DNA of 64,000 nt. It comes from Marchantia polymorpha subsp. ruderalis (lineage: Eukaryota > Streptophyta > Marchantiopsida > Marchantiales > Marchantiaceae). Positions within the stretch are counted from its first letter, which is position 1. Every line of letters starts with the position of its first letter. Made by a program: the position numbers and the translations under genes. The notes beneath the pieces were generated by a model. The model saw only the letters and a program-made list of their open reading frames with translations. It had not been told where the DNA came from and ran no database searches. The stretch spans positions 6,468,001-6,532,000 of the forward strand of contig AP031357.1 of NCBI GenBank assembly GCA_037833965.1, given 5' to 3'. Of this stretch, positions 25,133-37,504 are shown one piece after another.

Positions 25133-28100
25133 GCTCCCATCGACCGACCCCCGACCTTTGCACAGCTCCTGCATCTGAATCCATCGTCCCATTCGAGCGC
25201 TGAGTGCGGAGTGCGGCAATTACCACCACCACCACCATCGACATCGACATCGACATATGTACATTTCATCTCATCAATTGGACAGCATCGACCATCGTGT
25301 ACAAATTCGCAGAGTGCAGTTCTGATCCAGCAGCGCACAGCAACAGCAACAGCAACAGCAACGAACGAAACGTAGAACGAAACTCAGAGCAGCAAATGTT
25401 ACGACAATCAGAAAGATAGAGCGTTGCAGCAGCAGAGCGTCCCCGGCACCTTGAGATTGAGCGTCCAGGCCCCCCTCGTCGTCATCTTGTAAATCGTCGC
25501 GCAGCTTTTGTAGTAAGCCCACAGTGCAAGTCCTGGTCATAGGTTCCGCCCATTATACAGTTTCAGATCCCCCGTGTCTCTCGATTTCTATTCGAAGATC
25601 GGTGGAGCTCTTGTGCTCGGCGTTTCTCTCTTGTATAGTCAGTCTGTCAGCCCATCAATCCGTCATTCAGTCTGTCTGTTCGTTTCTGTGCACAGCCGCC
25701 ATCGCCACGAGTCCATAAAAACTTTATGTTCCACATGCTCGAGCCCTGTGCTCTCGTGTGATATAAAATGCACCCGCACGACGCACTTCGAGCAATTCAC
25801 TTCTTCTCAGCTTCCGCTTCCGCGTCGATGTCGATGTCGATGCACAAATGTCTGCAAGTCTGTCTCAGAACTGCTCGCCACATACAGTATCCACCTGCAC
25901 ATTCGCTCCCCAACGTCTTCCTGTCCCCGCTCCCGACGACTTTGGCGCACGGTCAACGCGGTCACGAAATCCGCAGGAGTACCGGATCCATGACCCCGTG
26001 CCCTGAGAAGTCGACCTCTTTGCGTGCGCAGCCGGTCGTCCTTCGAATGGCGAAACTGGTAACCCCGGTGACCGGTTTCCGAGTCTACGTACGTGCGTCA
26101 CATGCAGCGAGGTGCACTTTCTCGTCGCAACGGTCCTTGTTCTACGCTGGGTCCTCTGGAGTCTGTGCTTTCACTCACTCACTCACTCACTCACTCACTG
26201 CCTTTCCTGAGAGAGTGGCAGCGCCGTGATCGAGTGGTTCCCACACTCGGAGCCCACAATTCTCGCTCGTGGGACCGATTCGAAAAGGTGAGTTCGTGGG
26301 AGTGAATTCTCGGCACATCATGCGCACTTCTTCTTCTTCTCCTCCTCGATGGTCGAGAGGGGTCACAGTTTCCCGTTCACGGAGCTTTCGATGTCTCTCA
26401 GTCACAGTTAACATCTACGACTGTAACCTGCGTTTGGTCCGTTTGCTCGAATCTCCCGATTCAGCGTCCGATTGATCCTTTTCTTCTACGATTCTTTCTC
26501 CGCCTCTTTGGATCGTTTCTACAAGCATCGATACGGCCACGAGAAAAGGCGATGAGCTGGATTCTGGTGCTTGGAGTTGAATGCCATCTTCGATCTTCGC
26601 CGCCGGTGGACTTCTGTCGGGGTTTTATGATTCACAACAAATCTCCTTCTTTTGAGGGTATTAGACAATTTTGCAGAATCGATTTCTCTGGAGGTGTTCT
26701 TCCGATTGGCCCGAATATCATGTGGCAAGCTTCATTCTCTGGGAGCTGACGACCGTCGAGAAGATTTTCTCCAGAGAGTATATTGTTATTCAGTGCATAG
26801 ATAGAGAACCCATTTCTCACTTCTCATGTTCACAGTTTCTGCTATGACGATACTTTTCATGTCGGTTTTTATTTGCAGTGGCATATGGGCAAACCAGCGA
26901 ACAGATTTGGAGAGTTCTGCTGCTACTGCTGCTCGGCAACGAGCTTTACTAAGAAACAGGAACACTACAAACCAACAGATTTGAGAAAAATTTGATTAAT
27001 TCAGGTTCTCTGACTTGCATGGGAGGTTTCCAGAAGAATAATAATAACAATGAATACCTTGTAAATAATAATATGCATCTCCTGATCCAGTATATTTTTC
27101 GAAGCTGGTCTTTATTTCCAATATCACATCTATTCAGGTTTGCTGTCTTTCGTCCATATTTCACATCAACTATATATCAAGGTTAAAAGTCAAGTTATCC
27201 ATTAAACTTCCAACTTCTAGTTTTCCGTTTGTCCAGCTAACATCGTTAACCAATTCAGATATTTTGTGTCAAATAAATTCGTATTGGCTATAAGTAAGAT
27301 CTGAATATGCAGGCATATTAGTCCAGATGAAATAAAATCTTCAATGATATGTTTCAATCCATTGTATTTCGTTTCTTCTTATTTGAATGTTGTAGGTTGG
27401 AAAGTTGCACCATGTATGAAGGGCAAAGGATCGAACCTCATTTATTTTAGAAGAACTTTGGCTAAAATATCTTTATGAAAATCTCCTTACCTGGAGTATT
27501 TTCTATAGTTCAATAATCATCACAGACCGATTGATTTGAACATGAAATAGTCTTATATGATTAATTCTAAAGTTATTATCAACCTCATTTATCAGAATTC
27601 ACAGATGCAAGCTTAATGATAAAGTAAAAATAATTCTAGAATTAAAAAAATTTCACATAGAGAGACATTGGATTATGTTCAAATTGTAAATTTCAAACAT
27701 CGTGTCTTGTAAGAGACAAAATCTATCTCTCACAAGACATGAGAAACTAAATCCTAGCTTACTCTCTCACAAACACATGTACCTGGTGCATCATGTATGT
27801 ACTTCATTGCAGATGCTTTATTATCTTACTTTGAATTCTAAATAGTATCATTTATGTTTTTGCAAGTGACACTACGAGCAACTACATCTAGATATTATGA
27901 TATAAATATATTTGTTCATTTTCTACAATGTGAACATCGAATATGCTTACAGGCAAAAATATCATACTTTTTATCTAGAGCATGCAACTAGGAGTTAGTT
28001 TGTTATCAGCATTTTTTATTGATGTGTAAATTTTTTTCACATTATGAAGCTAGACATTTCAAATTTTTGATACTCATTATGTTTTCTTTTTATTGAAAGA

Positions 28101-29215
28101 TGGAAATGTACAAAGGTGTACAAAGGTACAAAGATGATGTACAGAGGTGATTTAGCTCAAGAATGCACCAAACGGTTTGAGGGTCATATTTTGTAGTCAG
28201 ATTATTTCGAAAGATTTAGACAATAAATCTAAAGTGCACAGTACATTCGATTCAATTATTCAAGTTTGCGATCCATATGAACTAGAGATTTCTGAGCTCA
28301 AATGTCCATAACAAAGTTTCTCATTTGCAATTTCAACTTAAATGCTTCAAGATGATGACCACCTTTACTTCCACATAATTCTTAGTTCTCCAATTTTGAT
28401 AGACTTTGTAAATAATTGGTTTTTATTGTACGGTCTTTCGATCCAACGTCGTAGCCATGATATCTTGTCCACTTCTGTTCTTCGTGATTCCTCCCGTGCA
28501 TTGTTGACAGTACCAACTACATGCACGGCATAATTGATAGTGAATGCACATGCATTAACATCGGTTCTTGTTCTCCCTCCCACCCATGGAGGCTCTGTGA
28601 ATTCACAGGGAAACGTGTATGTTGCGCTGCTGCAGTCACAGTCATCATCATAAGCTATTATGCACTTCGGCGTTGAGGACAAGTATCTTCAATTATTCAT
28701 TCACAGGCTGACACAGTACGCAGTTTCAATGAGAGGACTCAATAAACTATCCGTACTGGCGTGATCCACACATTGCTACCTTTCGCTTCCAATCTATCAC
28801 AGCGCATTAACTGATCAATGCCATACGTATCTCGAGCGAGCTGCTGTAGTAGCTCGATTCTTTTTCAAAATACGCCAAAAAGAGTGCCAACCTTTGCGCA
28901 CTAACCGTTTCTCTGCCTCGAATGGACTCGCAAGGGTCCTTCATACTCTTCTCAGAACTCTTTTATATACAAAGAATGTGTCATGGTTGCTGGAATTTCG
29001 ACGTCCTGCCTCTAGTCTCAATACCGGGAGTAAAGCAGGTTGAGTGGCCGACTAACGTGAACCAACTGGAGAATATTTACTGCTGTTTGATTCCCTGGAT
29101 AAAGATATTGTGCAGCAGTGTTTTTCCTACTTCAAATCTAAGAGTAAATGAGTAGATTCGTTTGACTAAATCTTCAAAACTTCGTTTTGAGCCTGTCTGC
29201 TCGTTCGTCTGCTCG
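25133..29215. other. 3' flank and intergenic DNA
   Basis: 25.1-26.5 kb is GC-moderate with simple repeats: CAC and CATCGA runs at 25220-25256, ACAGCA near 25337-25360, GTCGAT at 25824-25842, (TCAC)n at 26171-26199. 27.0-28.9 kb is AT-rich, with a weak Ty1/copia RNase-H-like phrase near 28190-28245. No gene supported. Confidence 0.45.
26171..26199. repeat. (TCAC)n microsatellite
   Basis: About seven perfect TCAC units. Confidence 0.9.
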
Positions 29216-32200
29216 TCACTGTTGTACTGCCTGTGGAGTGCCTGCCTCACTTGCATCCTCGATCTGAGCTGTAGGCTCTTCAGCTCCTGGACCTTCCTCA
29301 ACAGCAACTGCAGGCTCTTCTGACGCTTCTTGAGCAACAACTTGCTCTGAAGCTGACGTTTCTTGCTCCGTGTCCGGCTCTGCGGATGGCACATTTATCT
29401 TACTGTCTGGGGCACCACTGGCATAACGACGGCTATCATCCAGCAACGCTACCAACGTTGCCATTCGAGGGTCGTCCTTTGGTGTGCCACTCCTCTGTTC
29501 ACAAAACAAGTTAACGTGGCGATAGGCTAAGTTAGAAGGTGAAACGAACCTTCTATAAAAGCAAAACACATTTCAGAAACTGGCAATTATCTACCGTCAC
29601 ATGTGAAATGACTTCAGTCATTCCAAACACAAATAATCTCTTCCTTCTCTATGCTGCGAAATTCCAAACGGTTAGTTAGAAAGCTTGCATATGGCATAAG
29701 TTGTTGTCAATAGGTCTCCACGACCGACTATGGGAAAAAGACCTCTTCATTTATGAAGAAAGAAAAAGGACTTTATGACAAGAACTTACATCAAGCGCTT
29801 TGTAGTAATCCATGATGACCTTCATCGGCAGCCTGACTTGACGAGCTTGCATCATATCCCAGATTATGTTCGCTACTGCGACGTCCCTCGTCTGCACAGA
29901 GGAAACCCCACAAACAAGTCAAGCTCCTCATATTGCCAACCGACGTAAGTAAAGTGCATAGTTGTCTGATTACGTTTCCTTCGTTCCTTGGCAAAGCTGT
30001 AGTTTCCTGTCAGAAAAAACACACTATGTCCAGCGTTCCTCGACGGCATCCTTGAGCTTCGACAGATAATCGAAACATGACAATTCTTTATGATGATATG
30101 TTGAATGATCGAGGAGCGTATAACCAGGTAGACATTCTTAACGTTCATAGTACGAAGCCATCTCAAGAACGCGTACAAACAGACACTACCCACTATGGAA
30201 AAGAAGTAGAAAGAAAATTAACATTTGATCTGGCCAGTGTGCTTGAAAGCTTGTGACATGCTCTTAAATCGGACACGATGAGTATTCATAAGCGAAACGA
30301 AGATGTTACCTTGTCCTGGCAGGCCTTGCTCAAAATTTCGCCGCCGGCCTTGCTGTTCAAGAAAAAGCTCTTCTGCACCAACTCGGCCTAGAAGAAAGAA
30401 GTATACAATCAGTACCATTAGATAATCGACAGTCATAGATGTCTTCTGTCCTGCCAACCCCAAATATCGGTTCCATGTACTGTTTCATGCAAAAAAGATC
30501 CGACAAGCATTACCGAGAAAATTACGTGCCATTTTATAGCTAAAGTTCTTACCAGTAGCTTTTGAGCAACAGCACTATTAGCGGGAGATGGGTGGGTGAT
30601 GGCACCATCGATCAAAATCTGGACCACAGGAATATAGATTGAGTAATGACTTGAAATAGATCACTGAACCGACTCTTGCTAGTAGTAAACAAAAACCTTC
30701 AGATGCCATATCCCCGTCAGATATTTAATTAGACAAAGTTCGACCCAACGTAGCTTTGTATGCCAGCAATGATTATCGTGTTCGGCTCACCAGTCAACCT
30801 CCGAAACGTATTCACAAATTCAATCAACGTTCGAACCACAAGAAACTCAATCCTAGTTCGAAGCATATAACGCAAGAACAACTGACTTGGGGTTTTTGTA
30901 AGCGACAAGGCCTACTTGACTTATAAACTTTCGGCTCGAGCTTGCTACATAATAACTAAAGACCCATAAACCGCACAGACAAGATGGGACAACGGACCTG
31001 GTAGAGCTCTATCGTCGGTCTCCTTCCCATTTCCAAAAACTTGTTATATTCTAGGCAAGCTTTTTGGAAGTCTCCTTCACTGATGTAGCATCTGTTACAC
31101 ATTATGCGACAATGTAAGGGTTCAGCCAACCAAGAACAAAACTCTAGGCAAGCAGCACCTTTGACTGTACACGCTTGTCAGAAAAGCCATTCAGCCCAGC
31201 AGCAAAAACCCTGATGCTTGAGAGCATCTTAAGAAACTTACTTGATCAGCTGCACTGTGCTATATGCATCTATACCATGACCGTCCTTTTCAATCATATG
31301 TAGGACCTTCTTTACAGCCTGAAAAAACGACAGCTCTTCTCAGTGTTCACTTGATTTCATAGACGACTAGATAGGATCTTGGATAATGAAACGCGATGAG
31401 AAGACTAGCGTGGGAAGCTTTTATTCATACTATAAAGGATTCCCAACTTCGCAATTTATAAGGAGATCCATTCACAACCCATTCTGCTCACCTCGCGATT
31501 TCCCAAATCCTGGAAAGCAGAGATAGCAGCGTGATAAACCGTCAGTCGGCGGTTTACGAACCCGCGTCTGACTAGTGCATCATCTTTCTGCAAGAAGTTC
31601 AAGAACCCTTCTTCGACGTCGTCCCGAGGTTCGATCTCGCCTGTGGCTGCAACGGCCATGTTATCCTCTGCTTGCGGAACCTTTGACTGCTCCAGTACCT
31701 CAAGGATCTGTAGCAAACACTCCTTGCTCAGCTTATGACATTAAAGGTTCAGAATATATCTACTTCACACAGCAATGCCAGTGGACTGTAATCTGAATTC
31801 AAACTACAACTCATCTAACATTTCAATTTCAAAGTTACTACTAGAACTACCTTTTCTACGGTATCGGGACTTCGAGGCATCTTGTTCGCGTGAGCCGTTA
31901 TCAAAGCAGCGTAGCAGTGCTTGTCTAAAGTGAACCCATGAGTTGCCATCCTCCTCACCACTCCGTACCTATAAACAAGAGGAAGAATGAAAAGACAAAT
32001 GAGACCTCACAATTGAATGCAGCATTAGTCACTCTGTACGAGCAGTCTTCTCAATCCCTGAAACCGTGTAGAATCTAAGGCAGGCAAATTGGCTTGACTT
32101 TCATATTGCTTGAATGTTCCTTAACTAGTCGTGAAGAGAACAAGGACTTACGCCTCCTCTACTCGGCCGACAAAAGCACAGGCTCTCAGAAGAGCGAGGA

Positions 32201-33724
32201 ATGTCCGATGCTTGGGTTGGACTCCAAATGCTTCCATCTCTTCTGCTACCTGAATTAAGCGAGCAAAACGTCAATATCTATGATTTACGGGCCGAAAGGC
32301 AATTTAAGACAAGATTTAAAGATGGAACCATCAAACAAGATGTACCTGAAAGGCGCGATCGACCTGCTGGCTCCTTCCACATGCAGCAATTATGCAGTTG
32401 TACATAGCTACCTGCGTCATTGCACATTCATTTCCCAGGCTTATTATCGGCAAATCAGAGAGAACTAGGTTATGACTTTTTGATGAACCCTTGGGACGAG
32501 CATTTCATCCAAGGAGACATATTTAGTAATGACAGCCCGTTACAGGGCTACAGGTTATTTAACAAAATAGAAGGGTTCTAAAATTGTTGATGAAAAATTC
32601 AAAGAATCAGACAAGGTGTCTTGCAAGGAGGAAGGACAAGCTTATCATACATCTGGTGTGATGCCCATCGCCTTCATCTCGTCGAAGAAGAACATGACGT
32701 CCTGAAGCCGGACAGTTTGCATAGCGCCAGTGATAAGAAGGTAGAAGGTATCGCGAAGTGGCTGGACTCCATCCAACAGCATGTCCTCGTAAACATCACG
32801 AACAAGAGAGAATCTGGAGCACATAATTCTTCCACCGTCAACACTCGTTGAAAAATAGTCACAGGTTTTTGAAAGCTCAAACACGCCATTGAAAATTTTC
32901 TGCGACATCAAGAGCACGTCTGCCGCACGGACGCTAGACTGTACATGAATCGAGAAATATAAAGAAACAATATCTCCGAGCTAACCATCAATCCGAATAG
33001 CAGAACCCCAGCTCTATTAATCGGAGTGGACAGAATTGTCATTACCGTTTCCTGTAGTTTAATTGCTTAATGACATAGTTGTAGGAGTCAACATCAGTGG
33101 GTTCAAAAGGTAGTGATTTGGCTGAAGAGTAGGCAGCTACAGATGATCGCGAAGAAGGCTGCAAACCTGACGGCACAATGGCAACAGGTCGCCCGGGAAC
33201 GGGAGGTCCATTTGACAGTTCTGATCCTGAGGAACAAGGATTCAACTTCAGAATTTTTTTACTCAAAACACTGCAAACTGACCATCCGCGCAACTAATTC
33301 TCAGATTTCTTCAGTACCAGACACGTCACGACTCCGGAAATACCATCATCGACTGCATCACGATCAGGCATCGCTTCATCAAGCAGAAATTTGTCTTGAG
33401 GCACCCAGCTGGAAATTAAAAAATTAAAATGAAATCCCGACACAGAAGCGAGGATGGCTGCGAATGATGATTTCGCTCTCACGGTTTATCAGATTTTCAG
33501 AGCACAATTTCGCCAAGGAAAGTCAGAGTGGAGAATTAATGTTCATCCTCGCTCAGGGCGGCTCCTCGAACTTCTGGGTCCGGATTTCGACAAGGCCAGG
33601 GCAACATTTGCGACGGGGAACAAATCAACGCACCGGGCGAGAGAAGGGAATGCAGAGAAGCGCAAGAAACCGAGGACGAGCGCCGCAGCGTCCGTTGCGC
33701 ATGGCGCAACGCGATTGCTGCCAT
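29216..33724 (-). CDS. Pentatricopeptide-repeat protein, mitochondrial-type
   Basis: Rebuilt as 14 exons (minus): 33724-33634, 33457-33344, 33226-33046, 32933-32651, 32411-32346, 32249-32152, 31968-31851, 31707-31492, 31318-31242, 31091-30998, 30618-30553, 30387-30310, 29891-29790, 29494-29216. Phases close to 620 aa. The N-terminus MAAIALRHAQRTLRRSSSVS is rich in Arg, Ala and Ser with no acids, typical of a mitochondrial presequence. PPR helices follow: DTFYLLITGAM, VAMYNCIIAACGRSQQVDRA, HRTFLALLRACAFVGRVEEA, HCYAALITAHANKM, TVYHAAISAFQDLGN. PPR proteins bind organelle RNA. Overall it resembles the intron-rich Arabidopsis At4g35850 type, not the usual single-exon PPR genes. The C-terminus is an acidic Glu/Ala/Pro tail of about 80 residues. 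The first splice junction is tentative; the rest are supported by GT-AG sites and frame. Head-to-head with the gene at 34826. Confidence 0.85.
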
Positions 33725-34825
33725 TTTCCAGGAACCACGAGGGGGAGCCCGATCGACTAGCAGATCCGTCGCATTCACGAGGGAGCGAGCGCGACCACCA
33801 AATTGACGATCGACCGAACGTCCGCTCGACAAGAAAGAAGGGTTTCCTCAAACGATCCTCTGTCTGAAACCCAAATTCCTCCTCCCTCTGAACCCTAATG
33901 AACACCCCGAGTCCACCTTCTGAGTCCGGCCAAACTAGATAGTCCTCACTAACTTGGCCAAACTCGGCCAAACTTAGCAGCACCTCGCAGTCGCACTCGT
34001 CCGAGAGTCGCGAAGCAGGCGCGGCAGCACTAACTTTCTCCCGTTCTAAATGTGGCGCCCGTGCCTTCTTCCTGCACGTTAGCTGCACGCGCTCCTGGGA
34101 CCTTGGAGCTCGGAGGTACAAGGCTCGTCCGAATCGGAATGAATTGTTGCGACGAGCTATGGGCGCTGAGGCTATGGGGGCACCACGTCCGTGAGGCCGT
34201 GAGGATATTGGAAGAAGAGCTCCCTTTCTCTATCGAGGTCTCTGGCTTTTCGTGTCGAATCAATCGTCTCGTGAGCGACACGAGTGCGGGAGACGTGTTT
34301 TTTCCGACTTGCTCGAATGTGGGCAGGATTTGATTGTACGACGGGGCATGGAAGTCGCATCTCTGTGGAGGCCTTCCCATCGTGGATTTGATCGTTTTCG
34401 GTCTCCGGGATTGTTGGCATTTGCATCTGTGTAAGTGCAGAGAGTGTCGCGAGGAAGGACGAGAGCTGAGGTTCCGCACGGTGCTCGTATGTTATGGATG
34501 GTGCGCTGGGAAACTCGTCGACTGAGCTAGACCTCCGTCGTCACGGATGACACATCTGTCGGAGATGAGCCCGTTTCTCGCTGCTGGTGCACCATTACTT
34601 GTGACTCTTGAAGGAAATTTGTTTTCCGGTGGAAAAGAACAGGAATTCGAGACTCCACCGGAGCTGGGACTTGCACTTTTTTGGCAGATGTGGTTAATAG
34701 GCGCCTTCGTCGAATGCGGCTGAACTTCTCGTGCTCGAATTCCGGTTACCAGTGACATCAGTGGCAGGACTCGCATCCGTTTCACCACGAGTGGCTGCCC
34801 CACATTCGATTGTCACAGAAGCAAC
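33725..34825. promoter_or_regulatory. Shared promoter region between the PPR and membrane-protein genes
   Basis: A 1.1-kb gap between two divergent start codons. GC-moderate, with a telobox-like AACCCTAA at 33891-33898. Long antisense frames here (such as 33543-34121 minus) show no family motif. No TATA box stands out for either gene. Confidence 0.4.
33891..33898 (+). promoter_or_regulatory. Telobox-like AACCCTAA
   Basis: Eight bases matching the core of the plant telobox (AAACCCTAA), about 170 bp upstream of the PPR start codon. Teloboxes are known near the start sites of plant genes for ribosomal and other growth-related proteins. A single short match is weak evidence. Confidence 0.3.
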
Positions 34826-35485
34826 ATGCCGACTCTACGTCCTGCGGATCGATGGCTTGAAACTGGGCTCTTCGTTTATTGTCTCCTTATGATTACTTGC
34901 ACACTGGATCGCACATCGGCGGATCCTATGAGCATTGTCGATCTCTCGACCATGGAAACCCGAGTGCTTAGGGTGGGCCACGAACGGAAGCAGGACATGT
35001 TGCCTCTGAGAGGAGGAGGAGGGAAATGTGTGTACGAGCTGGTGGATTTGGAAGAGTCATTCCTGTACGAGGTGAAAATCTCGTACCCCGCCACCATACC
35101 TTCGAGCTTTTCATTGAGTCTTGCGAAGGAGGAAATTGTTCATGGAAGCAGAAGGTTGCTCAACGCCGATAAGATCATCTTCCAAGTCGGGAGAGGAAAT
35201 TCTCTGCAGATCAGCAGAGATGAGACCAAGTTTAGGGCTCTTGTCCTAGTGACCGTGGAACCAGAGGGCGTTGTAGCCATGGCACACGTCCAGGAACAAG
35301 AGTTCGTCGTCTACAATATCATGTTGGAAAGAGTTCGATTGGGCGGAATTCCCGAGCAGGCAATGTGGGTCGGCTTACTCGCATTTGTCGCTCTTGCATT
35401 ATCGTTCCTGGCCGCACAGCTCTTCCCATCTTTGTTAGAAGTAGAGCAGGAAAAGCACAGAGCACCCAAGCTAGCCATTTCGTGA
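34826..35485 (+). CDS. Signal-peptide, single-span membrane protein, unnamed
   Basis: Intronless, 219 codons, ATG at 34826 to TGA at 35483-35485. Residues 13-28 form a hydrophobic core and TSA-DP at about 32 looks like a signal-peptidase site. The middle (about 35-175) is strand-rich and probably lumenal or extracellular: LYEVKISYPATIPSSFSLSL, LVTVEPEGVVA, QEFVVYNIMLERV. Residues about 179-200 (MWVGLLAFVALALSFLAAQL) are a membrane span, followed by a short charged tail. Predicted type I protein of the secretory pathway. It reminds me of an uncharacterised conserved eukaryotic or land-plant membrane family, but I cannot name it from memory and assign no function. Divergent neighbour of the PPR gene. 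Confidence 0.75.
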   Translation: MPTLRPADRWLETGLFVYCLLMITCTLDRTSADPMSIVDLSTMETRVLRVGHERKQDMLPLRGGGGKCVYELVDLEESFLYEVKISYPATIPSSFSLSLAKEEIVHGSRRLLNADKIIFQVGRGNSLQISRDETKFRALVLVTVEPEGVVAMAHVQEQEFVVYNIMLERVRLGGIPEQAMWVGLLAFVALALSFLAAQLFPSLLEVEQEKHRAPKLAIS

Positions 35486-37504
35486 GTGGATTGTCGAGCT
35501 CTTCTATCGATCGCGAATCTGTCAAGACTTCGCGAGATAACTCGACAGGCAAGAGTCGCGATTTCTCGAAGCTTTAGAACGCCGAGATCGGATTGCTCTG
35601 CTGAGCTGCGATGTTTCGTCGAAGAGTTTATCTCGTAGTGAATGAGAGCATCGATCTGTTGATGGCACGATTCGTTTCTTGATCGTAAGCTCGCGAGAAA
35701 TCCTGCAACGCATCGAATCGGGCATCGAGCCAAATTCACTGACGGAAGGAAAGGGGAGTTCTTCGAGGATGGACGCAGGCATGGACGGCGTCACTGACGG
35801 GGACGGAAGAATCGAAGATTCGATTCTGCCCATGGGCGCATTGGAGTGACAGCGCACCGTCCCAACGTTCTCCATCGAGCATCGGACGATGACTGACGGC
35901 GTGACGGCTCAATCGCTGGCGCTAAGACACGTGTTTCTGCAGTCGAAGGATGGATGTCGGTAGCAACTTCTGTGACGGACTGAAACGGAGACAGAATTCT
36001 TGACAGGTTTTATGTTGTATTGCGGAACCCGGTGACGAACGCAGCAAGGAACTTAAACAGGCTGTCCCAAGCTTTGAAGGCAGTTCAAAACCTCGCAACT
36101 TTTATAGCGGGAGGAGATAGTTCTCTGGGCTAAAATTTTGTCAAAGGCAATAGCATGGTACAAAAGAATTTTTATATTTCATAATGATTTGTTGTAAAAA
36201 TATGTTAAGATAACATTACACAAAGTAATTTGAAGTAGGAAAAAATGATGGTAATATTCATTCATGTATAAGACTGAACACGTAAAGTTTGATGAAACAC
36301 CTGATCAAACAACGAAGTAATTTCGATATTTGCGTCTATGATTTGGGGCAGAACAACACAATCTAAGTTTCGTTATATGATGACTTGTCCTTCATGATAT
36401 GATTTGAGACAGTTTTGCGCCAGACTTACTATCGCACTTGTATTGTCAGTCAATCCTTCTTTATATGGGTATGAGTTTTCAATCACATGACAACACTTCA
36501 ATACCTTAAACTTACAACCTTAAAATAAGCCAATACCATCAAGGAGGGCGGTTGGTACTATATTTTGACATCAGACTTTGCACCTGTTCTGTTTCTCTTC
36601 GATAGATATTGATATCATTAACATCTTTAAGGCTAGTCATAAATGATGGTTCGCACATTTCACAACACTCCACGAAGACGGGAGAAAAACGAGAATACGC
36701 GGAAACAAAACACAGAGCACCCGGATAAAGTGCGGACTGTAGAATCAAAGAAACATGGGGCTGCAATAGATATGTAGGCTCCACCCTTTGGTAAGCCGTT
36801 GTTTCAAAAAATAGTGTGGAACATGTCGACCAGTACTTAACAAAGGCTGCGCATAATAAGCGCACAAAATGTACTGAAGAGATCGTAAAAGTCGTAAAAT
36901 TACAACGATTCGACGGAACTCCTCCGGGTAGCGAGAGGACGCCTCATCTTAACTGTAAGAGATGGTCTTCGTGCACCCTCAAGCCTTCGCGGAAAAGGGC
37001 CTCAGCGTGGGTGCATGTACGTTTCAGCATTAAACTGGAGCAAACGTACAAGACGGTTTGGAAGAATCAAGTAACCTAGGTTTCCATTGTACTAACCTCG
37101 TCTATCCGCAACTACGTATTCCTTTACATTTAGGACCAAGGCTCTGCTGTGCTGTGGTCCTCTCACCTCTCATGTACCGAGCTTGGACGCCGGTAACATG
37201 CTCAATTCAGATAAACTCCAGATAGTTTGTCGAGCATACACGATCTGCCAGCTCGCTCGATCTGAATTTGCCCATTGCTCGAGATACTTGTAAACGAAGA
37301 GGACATCAAGAAAACTGACTGTTGGGACAACAACATCCTGTGTCCGGCCACGGGTTTGACCCCAAACTTTACCGTGCTACCCTGTCGCTTGATTGAACAG
37401 AGGAGCAGTATGTGCCTCATGAATAATGCTTGCTAGTCGGATACAGCTGCCGACGTGCAAACTATGAGTTTGTTACAGCTTGGAAATGAGGATATTCGCC
37501 TAAA
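35486..37504. other. Intergenic, two converging 3' ends
   Basis: Lies between the plus-strand membrane-protein gene and the minus-strand methyltransferase gene, so both 3' untranslated regions should be here. The middle (36.1-36.6 kb) is AT-rich. No motif or ORF worth calling. Confidence 0.45.

Noticed and set aside
24364..25203. 279-codon plus-strand frame overlapping the 24.4-kb gene
   Set aside because: A +1 frame shadow rich in Gly/Arg/Ala with no good start; the 238-codon frame is preferred.
27405..27445. GGTTCGATCC on the minus strand, like a tRNA T-loop
   Set aside because: The flanking T-stem does not pair and no acceptor or anticodon arm is present.
33543..34121. 192-codon minus-strand frame upstream of the PPR gene
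   Set aside because: Overlaps the likely presequence exon in another frame, shows no motif and has low-complexity Arg/Ser composition.
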